Assembly (NCBI RefSeq): GCF_001279525.1 | Contig: NZ_LGDY01000150.1 | Coordinates: forward strand, 1-64,000 | DNA length: 64,000 nucleotides | Reading direction: 5' to 3' | Source: Nocardia sp. NRRL S-836 | GTDB lineage: Bacteria; Actinomycetota; Actinomycetes; Mycobacteriales; Pseudonocardiaceae | In this document: positions 59,125-64,000 of the stretch, in pieces | Layout: every line of letters starts with the position of its first letter | Position numbering within the stretch: position 1 is the stretch's first letter | Program-made: the position numbers and the translations under genes | Notes under the pieces: generated by a model | What the model saw: only the letters and a program-made list of their open reading frames with translations | Told to the model about the DNA's origin: nothing | The model's database searches: none

Positions 59125-60147
59125 TCAGATCGACGCGGCCACCGCGGTCATCCGGTCCACTGTGGTCAGTTGGTCCGCCAGCAGCGCGGTCGTGCGGACG
59201 GCCAGGGTCCGGCCCGCGGTGGCCGGGTCGTCGCGGCCGGTGGCCACGATGATGCGGACGGCGGACCAGTGGTGGGCGATCCGTTCTACCTCGCGGGCGA
59301 GCTTGAGCAGCGGCGGCTCACCGAGGCGGCGAGCGGCCGCCGCGAGGTAGTCGCCGTGCAGCCCGGTCACGGCCAGAGCGACACCGGCCACGACGAACAC
59401 CTCGTCCACGACGGACGGGTCACCATCGGCGAGGCGGGTGGCCGCCTCGCGCAGGAACCGTTCCAGGCCGGGGAGACCGCGGTAGTCGGACGACCCGTCG
59501 GCCGCGCCCTCCCACCCGCTCACGTTGGCGGCCACGATCTCGCGCAGGCGCTCGCGGGACGCGGGGCCGGTGTGGCCCGACACGGTCACGTCCAGCCAGC
59601 GGTTGCCGATGGGGTTGGCGGTGAAGAACATGTCGCGGCTGTGCCGTACCGGGTTGGCCGAGTCGCGTGCCGCGGTCAGCTCCTCGATCCGGATCTCGCC
59701 CAGGAACCTGGGGGGCACCGGGTCGCACACCGACACCGTGCCGCGGTCCTCGTCGAAGCCGTGCACCACGAGCAGGTGGTTGGTGTGGACGTCCTGGTAG
59801 GCCGGGCGGAACGGCAGGAAGTAGTTGTCCGCGGCCACCGCCACGGGTGTGCCCGCCAGCAACCGGGCCCGGACATCCTCCCAGCCCTGCTCGGGCGAGG
59901 ACGGCGTGTGCCAGGTCGACTCCACATTGTGGTGCGGTGCGAGGCTGGCGAACAACGACCGGTCCCGGCAGGGGAAGTAGTACTCCTCGCGGCGCATGTC
60001 GCCCGCGGGGTAGTCGAACCCCCAGGCCGCGCCGAGCAGGTCCAGCGGGTCCGCGCCGTGGAAGCCCAGCAGCACGCCCGCGGTGGCGTGCAGGCAGTGG
60101 CCGAGGTCGTGACGCCAGTGCGTGATGCCCGGCAGCGAGGCTTTCAC
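59125..60147 (-). CDS. BtrH-like acyltransferase (butirosin H N-terminal domain family)
   Basis: 340 aa from GTG 60147 (GTGA overlap). The N-terminal half resembles the BtrH_N family, papain-like acyltransferases: HDLGHCLHATAGVLLGFHG with a Cys near residue 18, then DVHTNHLLVVHGFDEDRGTV with a His, and SVCDPVPPRFLG, giving a plausible Cys-His-Asp triad. The C-terminal helical half fits the DUF4872 region. BtrH moves an acyl unit from a carrier protein to an amine. In this cluster, which has no terminal thioesterase, it may offload the peptide from a PCP onto an amine or alcohol. The acceptor is unknown. Confidence 0.75.
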   Translation of the reverse strand: MKASLPGITHWRHDLGHCLHATAGVLLGFHGADPLDLLGAAWGFDYPAGDMRREEYYFPCRDRSLFASLAPHHNVESTWHTPSSPEQGWEDVRARLLAGTPVAVAADNYFLPFRPAYQDVHTNHLLVVHGFDEDRGTVSVCDPVPPRFLGEIRIEELTAARDSANPVRHSRDMFFTANPIGNRWLDVTVSGHTGPASRERLREIVAANVSGWEGAADGSSDYRGLPGLERFLREAATRLADGDPSVVDEVFVVAGVALAVTGLHGDYLAAAARRLGEPPLLKLAREVERIAHHWSAVRIIVATGRDDPATAGRTLAVRTTALLADQLTTVDRMTAVAASI

Positions 60148-60686
60148 CCGACCTCCTGCAGGGTGAGGGCGAACACGTGCAACGCGGGGTTGTCCGGCAG
60201 CACGAGCGCGACGACGTCCGACGGGACCGTCACCGGGACGCGCTGCGCCCAGATGCTGGGGGACATCGTCCGCTGCACGTGCCGGGGGTAGTGCATGTGC
60301 CGGCAGCGGAACGCGAGCAGCTCGCCGAAGCGGGGCTCGGTCTGCGGCCAGAAGTCGGACATCCGCAGCCACTGCCCGCGCACCGAGCCGTCCGAGTAGT
60401 GGACCTCCAGCAGGTCCTCGGTGCGGCGTTCGGCGGCCCCGAGCACGTGCACCCAGTCCCACCGGCCCGGCGGGACCTCGACGCGCTGGCCGCGGCACCG
60501 GACGTTGTCCGCTCCGGCGGCGGGGAACAGGAACGGCACGTCGTGGACCACCGTCGTGCTGCCGGAGGGCGGGAGCTCGCCCGCGGGGAAGGTGTTGCCC
60601 CAGATGTTGAAGCCGCCGCCGTCGAGCCCGTCCGCACCGGTCAGCCCGGTGTTGTTCAGGTGCGGCGCAAGAGGAATCGGTCGCAT
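60144..60686 (-). CDS. Lectin-like beta-sandwich protein 1
   Basis: 180 aa from ATG 60686 (GTG 60689 is also possible). The layout LNNTGLTGADGLDGGGFNIW, PFLFPAAGADNVRC, PPGRWDWVHVLGAAER and LEVHYSDGSVRGQWLRMSDF is that of the galactose-binding-like domain often found at the end of glycoside hydrolases; the GH3 enzyme in this window ends in a related domain (VTYTDGTTESHTVSFADWW). Here it is a free-standing protein without signal peptide or catalytic domain inside an NRPS operon. Its role is unknown: it might bind a glycosylated or hydroxylated intermediate. Overlaps both neighbours. Confidence 0.65.
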   Translation of the reverse strand: MRPIPLAPHLNNTGLTGADGLDGGGFNIWGNTFPAGELPPSGSTTVVHDVPFLFPAAGADNVRCRGQRVEVPPGRWDWVHVLGAAERRTEDLLEVHYSDGSVRGQWLRMSDFWPQTEPRFGELLAFRCRHMHYPRHVQRTMSPSIWAQRVPVTVPSDVVALVLPDNPALHVFALTLQEVG

Positions 60687-60970
60687 CACGTCAGTGCCGT
60701 CCCCAGCAGGCGGACGCCCGGGAGCGCCGGCAGTTCCACGGCGACCAGCTCCTCGCGCCGCGGGACGCCGATCCTGGCGATCGACGTGCCGGGCAGCGAG
60801 CGCAGGAACTCAGGATCGACGGCGTCGCGGTAATGCAGCCACACGGTCGCCTCGCCGACGGGCGCCGACAGGTCGAGGTGGACCCAGTCGTACCGGCCGG
60901 GCACGACCTCGACGAGCCTGCCGTCCAGCGGGAGGTCGCACGGGCTGAACGTGAGCCGGAAGGCGGTCAT
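60686..60970 (-). CDS. Lectin-like beta-sandwich protein 2 (short)
   Basis: 94 aa from ATG 60970 (ATGA overlap with the dioxygenase). It repeats the core of the previous protein: VEVVPGRYDWVHLDLSAP, then ATVWLHYRDAVDPEFLRSLP, and ends VELPALPGVRLLGTALT. The shared (R)(W/Y)DWVH motif shows the two are related, with this copy about half as long. No signal peptide, no catalytic motif. Perhaps a subunit of a pair with its larger neighbour; function unknown. Confidence 0.6.
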   Translation of the reverse strand: MTAFRLTFSPCDLPLDGRLVEVVPGRYDWVHLDLSAPVGEATVWLHYRDAVDPEFLRSLPGTSIARIGVPRREELVAVELPALPGVRLLGTALT

Positions 60971-61695
60971 GCCGGGTTCACGTCGACGAGGAGCATGTCC
61001 CGCACGGTGCGCCCGCCCGCCGGGTCGAGGATCGAGATCGGCGACGCCTCGTGCCAGATGGCGGTGTCGTCGACCAGCACGGACTCCAGTGGGTCCCGCA
61101 GGGTGAAGCGCACGTCCGGCAGGCCGTCCCGGTAGATCGTGGACTCCCCGCCCGCGCTGTTCTCCCGGCGCACCAGGTGCATGCCGACGAACGAGTGCCC
61201 GTCGCGGTGCCGGCCCTCGGGTGTGGGCTGTCCGGGTTCGCCAGGAACGGCCACGATCCGGATCATGTGCAGGCCCACCGTCCACTCCGGACAGGACCGG
61301 ACCCGTGCCGCGAGCGCGAGGTCGGTCGAGATCAGGTCGTGCAGGCAGGGGTTGCCCAGGAACGCGGGCACGATCGGGGCGAACAGGCGCTCGTTCGACC
61401 GCCACATCGGGATGCTGTCCTGGCGGAACGCCCGGTGCGGCAACGGGGTCAGCTCGAAGCCCGCACCGGCGGGTACCGCCGCCAGCCGGCCGTACCGGCG
61501 GTAGCGGTAGCTGCCGCCGTCGACCAGCGCGTTGTCCCGGACGAGGTCCTCCCACCCGGCGCGGAACTCCGCGAACACGGCACTGCCCGTGTCGACCGGG
61601 AAGTCCCTGCCGGACAGCCGGACGAAACCCTCACCGGCCAAGCCCGCGACGAGCTCCGCCGTGGCCGGCCCGGATGTGCGAACGTTCTCGGGCAC
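60967..61695 (-). CDS. 2OG-Fe dioxygenase (isoleucine-dioxygenase-like, PF10014 type)
   Basis: 242 aa from GTG 61695 with GAGGAGG upstream. Motifs of the 2OG-Fe_Oxy_2 family, which includes L-isoleucine 4-hydroxylase: EGRHRDGHSFVGMHLVRREN with the HxD pair, GGESTIYRDG and AIWHEASPI with the third metal His. The N terminus (GEGFVRLSGRDFPVD) also fits. Members hydroxylate free amino acids at an aliphatic carbon or sulfoxidise methionine. It would supply a hydroxylated amino acid to one of the A domains, complementing the PCP-bound PhyH domain. First of the four overlapping genes before the BtrH-like gene. Confidence 0.83.
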   Translation of the reverse strand: MPENVRTSGPATAELVAGLAGEGFVRLSGRDFPVDTGSAVFAEFRAGWEDLVRDNALVDGGSYRYRRYGRLAAVPAGAGFELTPLPHRAFRQDSIPMWRSNERLFAPIVPAFLGNPCLHDLISTDLALAARVRSCPEWTVGLHMIRIVAVPGEPGQPTPEGRHRDGHSFVGMHLVRRENSAGGESTIYRDGLPDVRFTLRDPLESVLVDDTAIWHEASPISILDPAGGRTVRDMLLVDVNPA

Positions 61696-61765
61696 TGGCC
61701 CTCCTCAGTGGTCGACCCGGATCCGGGCGCGGTGGGACGCCTCGGACAGTCCTGCTGGCGGTGCC

Positions 61766-61814
61766 GCGAACCGTGCTGCGGCGAAGAATGCTGTGGCGAA
61801 CCGTGCTGCGGCGA
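61766..61814 (+). repeat. 15-bp tandem units between the thioesterase and dioxygenase genes
   Basis: GCGAACCGTGCTGCGGCGA occurs at 61766-61784 and again at 61796-61814, 30 bases apart. The whole stretch (about 61755-61825) can be read as four imperfect 15-base units based on CTGCGGCGAACCGTG. It lies after the thioesterase stop. Likely slippage-made spacer; no gene in it. Confidence 0.6.
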
Positions 61815-61829
61815 GCACTGCTGGGGGCG

Positions 61830-62573
61830 TCACAGCGACGGCACCTCCACGGCCGCCAGGACGTCCGCGCGCAGCTGCGGGAGCACCACCTCGGGGAGGT
61901 CGCGGGGGAAGAAATGTCCGCCGTCGAAGGTGTGGACCCGCGCGTCCCCTTGGGTCTCCGCCAGCCACGCGTTCGCTTCGTCGTCTCCCACCAGCGGATC
62001 CGCCGCCCCGCGGTACACCCGCAGCGGGCAGCGCAGCGGTGGCAGCGGTTCCGGTTCGAAGGAGTTGACCAGCGTGAGGTCCGCGCGCAGCATCGGCAGG
62101 AAGTACTCCAGGAACAGCGGATCGAGCGCGGTCGCCGAGGGAAGGCCCTCGGAGCGCGTGATCAGCTCGCGCAGGCCTTCGTCGGTGGTCTCGCTGTACC
62201 ACCGCGGCGAGCGCAGGCGGGTCGGCGCCGCGGCCGCTGCCACGACCAGGCCCCGCGGTTCCCGCGGCAGCCTGCGGCACAGCTCCCAGCCGACGATGCC
62301 GCCCATGCTGTGGCCGAACACCACCAGCGGCAGGTCGTCGAGCCGCGCGAGCTCGGCGACCAGGACCGGCACCAGGGTGGCCATGTCCGTCAGCGGTGGC
62401 TGCAGGCTCCGCGCGCCGCGGCCGGGCAGCTCCACCGCGACGACCTCGACCTCAGGTCCCAGGAGGGCGGGCCACCGCTGGTAGAGCTGAGCGGACCCGC
62501 CACCGGGCGGTAAGCACAACAACCTCGCCTTTGCCCGCCCAGGTGGCGAGAAGCGCTGCAGCCATTCCGTCAC
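61830..62573 (-). CDS. Type II thioesterase 2 (NRPS editing)
   Basis: 247 aa from GTG 62573. Alpha/beta hydrolase: RLLCLPPGGGSAQLYQRWPA, VAVELPGRGARSLQPPL, Ser in VVFGHSMGGIVGWEL, Asp in VYRGAADPLVGDDEA and His in FDGGHFFP. Differs clearly from the other thioesterase, so not a recent copy, although a relic of its 5' end seems to lie before the C-PCP gene. It is the most upstream gene of the NRPS cluster; copy A of the conserved motif ends 32 bases before its start. No ribosome site is evident, consistent with a short-leader or leaderless transcript. Confidence 0.88.
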   Translation of the reverse strand: MTEWLQRFSPPGRAKARLLCLPPGGGSAQLYQRWPALLGPEVEVVAVELPGRGARSLQPPLTDMATLVPVLVAELARLDDLPLVVFGHSMGGIVGWELCRRLPREPRGLVVAAAAAPTRLRSPRWYSETTDEGLRELITRSEGLPSATALDPLFLEYFLPMLRADLTLVNSFEPEPLPPLRCPLRVYRGAADPLVGDDEANAWLAETQGDARVHTFDGGHFFPRDLPEVVLPQLRADVLAAVEVPSL

Positions 62574-62604
62574 GTGTCGAGACTCATCCGGTCCGGATGC
62601 CCGG

Positions 62605-62628
62605 ACAAGTCGGTGACGTTCCCGACAG
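62605..62628 (-). promoter_or_regulatory. Conserved cluster motif, copy A
   Basis: Minus strand: TGTCGGG-N7-CCGACTTGT, ending 32 bases before the GTG of thioesterase 2. The arms GTCGG/CCGAC make an interrupted palindrome, and TTGT could serve as part of a -35 box for a transcript that starts at or near the GTG. Confidence 0.65.
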
Positions 62629-62636
62629 GACCGCTG

Positions 62637-63059
62637 CTACAGCTCGAACTCCCCCGGCGCGAGGCTGCGGGCGAGGCAGAACTCGTTGCCCTCCGGGTCG
62701 GCCAGCACCACCCAGGAACGGCCTTCGCCCTGCCCGACGTCCACAGTGGACGCGCCGAGCGCGAGCAGCCGGTCCAGCTCGGTCCGCTGGTCGCTGTCGA
62801 TCGGGGCGATCTCGAAGTGCACCCGGTTCTTGCTGTTCTTGCCCTCGGGCACCTGGACGAAGGACATGCTCGGCACGGCGGGCCCGCGGCGCAGGTCGGC
62901 GAGGCGTTCCGCGCCCGGCGCCTCGGGATCGGGGCCGATCTCGACCACGGTGCCGTTCTTGTCCTCGTAGACGACGTAACCCAGGACACCGCACCAGAAC
63001 TCGGCCAGCCGCCGCGGGTCCACGCTGTCGATCGTCGCCCATTCCAGCCTGCTCGTCAT
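62637..63059 (-). CDS. VOC-superfamily (glyoxalase-like) protein
   Basis: 140 aa from ATG 63059. Glyoxalase/bleomycin-resistance-type fold with two beta-alpha-beta-beta-beta units: RLEWATIDSVDPRRLAEFWC, GVLGYVVYEDKNGTVVEIGP, NRVHFEIAPIDSDQRTELDR and VVLADPEGNEFCLARS. The metal-ligand positions are partly kept (His in VHFEI, Glu in GNEFCL). Many such proteins are binding proteins for drugs or small molecules, so self-resistance is possible but unproven. Upstream of thioesterase 2 on the same strand, separated by the conserved motif. Confidence 0.82.
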   Translation of the reverse strand: MTSRLEWATIDSVDPRRLAEFWCGVLGYVVYEDKNGTVVEIGPDPEAPGAERLADLRRGPAVPSMSFVQVPEGKNSKNRVHFEIAPIDSDQRTELDRLLALGASTVDVGQGEGRSWVVLADPEGNEFCLARSLAPGEFEL

Positions 63060-63114
63060 GTACCACGCCCTTGTCCGTCGATGTCCTTTGAGCTCGAACA
63101 CTGTCCCACAGAGC

Positions 63115-64000
63115 TCAGGCCGGTTTCAGGGTGAGGTGCTGTTGCGCGGCCGCCGTCACGGCCTCCCGGCTGAACGGCCACGCGGTGGTCTCACCGCGCT
63201 GCCACAGCGGCAGCTGGTCGTCGTAGTGCTCGTCGAACGCGTGGCCGGACGCGCCGGTGAGGTTGACCCACCGCGACGCGTCGACATCGGCCCAGTCCAC
63301 GACCATCCGCATGGACGGCACCCAGTTCACCTGGTAGGTCTTCTTGGCGTTCCAGCCGGTCGCGTTCACCGTGGCCGGTCCGCCCGCGACGCCGCCCGGC
63401 TCGCGGTTGAGCAGCCACTGGATCGGCGCGGGTCCGCTGCCCAGCGTCTGGTTCCGCACCGTCAGCTGGTGCAGGTCGCCCCACTTCCACGCGGCCGGGT
63501 CGGCGCCGAGGCGGTCGCGGAGCTCCTGGTTCGCGTCGTCCATGGCCGCGCGCAGCACGGCGTCGCGGCCGTTGAGGGAGCGCTTGGTGTTGTGCCAGAA
63601 GTCGTCGTCGGGGCGTTCCAGCAGAGTGCGGACGACCTCGAACCACTGGCCACCGCCGTCCACGTCGACCTTGGGCGCGCCGTTCGTCAGCTTGTCCACG
63701 AACATCAGCTGCAGCAGGTTGCGCCACACGGCGTTGAAGTAGGCGGCCGGGGCGGAGTCGGCGGGTTGCGCGAAGTCCCAGCCGCGCAGCAGGTCCCGCG
63801 CCTTGGTCGTGTCCCCCTCGACGGGCACCGCGAGCAGGTACGGGGTGAGGTTGGCGGCGTTGGCGTTGCGGGTGTCGAGCTGGATCCGCTGCATCGCCGC
63901 CGCGTCGAGCTTCCCGCCCTGCTTGATCAGGTCGGTGATCCGCTGGCTGCGGTTGCCGTCACCCCAGTCCTTGGTGATCAGGTGCGGGTACGACGGGTCG
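63115..64000 (-). CDS. Penicillin-acylase-family hydrolase, C-terminal part (cut by window end)
   Basis: The frame is open from the right edge to the stop at 63115, at least 295 residues, all from the beta-subunit end of an Ntn-type penicillin acylase: LITKDWGDGNRSQRITDLIK, RDLLRGWDFAQPADSAPAAY, FNAVWRNLLQLMFVDKL, GDLHQLTVRNQTLGSGP and SMRMVVDWADVDASRWVNLT followed by GASGHAFDEHYDDQLPLW. The catalytic N-terminal Ser of the beta subunit lies outside the window. Such acylases are exported and remove acyl groups from amides; beside a FAAL-started NRPS it could trim the fatty acid from a precursor, but a general role is just as possible. Confidence 0.85.
   Translation of the reverse strand, partial: DPSYPHLITKDWGDGNRSQRITDLIKQGGKLDAAAMQRIQLDTRNANAANLTPYLLAVPVEGDTTKARDLLRGWDFAQPADSAPAAYFNAVWRNLLQLMFVDKLTNGAPKVDVDGGGQWFEVVRTLLERPDDDFWHNTKRSLNGRDAVLRAAMDDANQELRDRLGADPAAWKWGDLHQLTVRNQTLGSGPAPIQWLLNREPGGVAGGPATVNATGWNAKKTYQVNWVPSMRMVVDWADVDASRWVNLTGASGHAFDEHYDDQLPLWQRGETTAWPFSREAVTAAAQQHLTLKPA

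Noticed and set aside
55882..60291. 1469-codon open frame on the plus strand
   Set aside because: Antisense of the C-A-PCP and BtrH-like genes; only reflects third-position GC bias.
61755..61825. Cys-rich plus-strand peptide (CCGEPCCGEHCWG)
   Set aside because: A product of the 15-bp tandem repeat; no ribosome site and antisense to the operon direction.

Overview
The window is high-GC DNA with GTG/ATG starts, many 4-base stop/start overlaps and stem-loop terminators without U-tracts, so it is almost certainly from a filamentous actinomycete. A Pseudonocardiales-type genus (Lentzea, Saccharothrix, Amycolatopsis and relatives) fits the calerythrin-like EF-hand protein and the gene mix, but this is inference. 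No tRNA, rRNA, CRISPR array or intact transposase was seen.

Layout. (1) 1-5.5 kb: small hypothetical and secreted proteins, a relic of a divergent TetR/glycosyltransferase pair that lost both 5' ends, a UDP-N-acetyl-sugar 6-dehydrogenase and an EF-hand protein. (2) 5.5-20.9 kb: two divergent, tightly coupled operons. The minus operon has two Gfo/Idh oxidoreductases, a TIM-barrel isomerase, an M20 hydrolase, an Ldh2-type dehydrogenase and a small conserved protein. The plus operon has two DegT aminotransferases, a small protein, a UbiA prenyltransferase, an FAD oxidoreductase, two adenylate-forming ligases, a methyltransferase and a rearranged CaiB-type CoA-transferase. It looks like a biosynthetic cluster joining an amino-sugar or aminocyclitol-like unit to an activated acid and/or prenyl group; I do not recognise the product. 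(3) 20.9-29.3 kb: organosulfur assimilation: TauD/AtsK-like dioxygenase, cysteine-type leader peptide, SsuABC-like transporter, AprA/AprB-like flavoprotein and ferredoxin, ROK regulator and SsuD/NtaA/DszA-like monooxygenase. (4) 29.5-36.4 kb: MMPL transporter, RibD-like reductase, secreted protein, FAH-family enzyme, divergent SDR/MarR pair with two matching candidate operators, and a frameshifted lipoprotein. (5) 36.4-43.2 kb: secreted CBM2 protein and multidomain GH3 enzyme in one operon, with a divergent ROK repressor.

(6) 43.5-62.6 kb: a minus-strand lipopeptide-type NRPS cluster. Its proteins are FAAL-ACP-C-A-PCP, C-(adenylation remnant)-PCP, C-A-PCP and C*-A-PCP-PhyH, with two type II thioesterases, a BtrH-like acyltransferase, an IDO-like 2-oxoglutarate dioxygenase and two small lectin-like beta-sandwich proteins. 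There is no integrated thioesterase. One module has lost the core of its A domain, one condensation domain has Arg in place of the catalytic His, and two different Fe/2-oxoglutarate hydroxylases are present. A repeated interrupted-palindrome motif (TGTCGGG-N7-CCGACTTGT) lies upstream of four genes of the cluster. A VOC protein and a penicillin-acylase-family protein (cut by the window end) follow on the same strand; the acylase could trim the fatty acyl starter.

The NRPS cluster (with the motif, the defective modules and the lectin-like mini-proteins) and the 5.5-20.9 kb cluster are the best candidates for undescribed systems.
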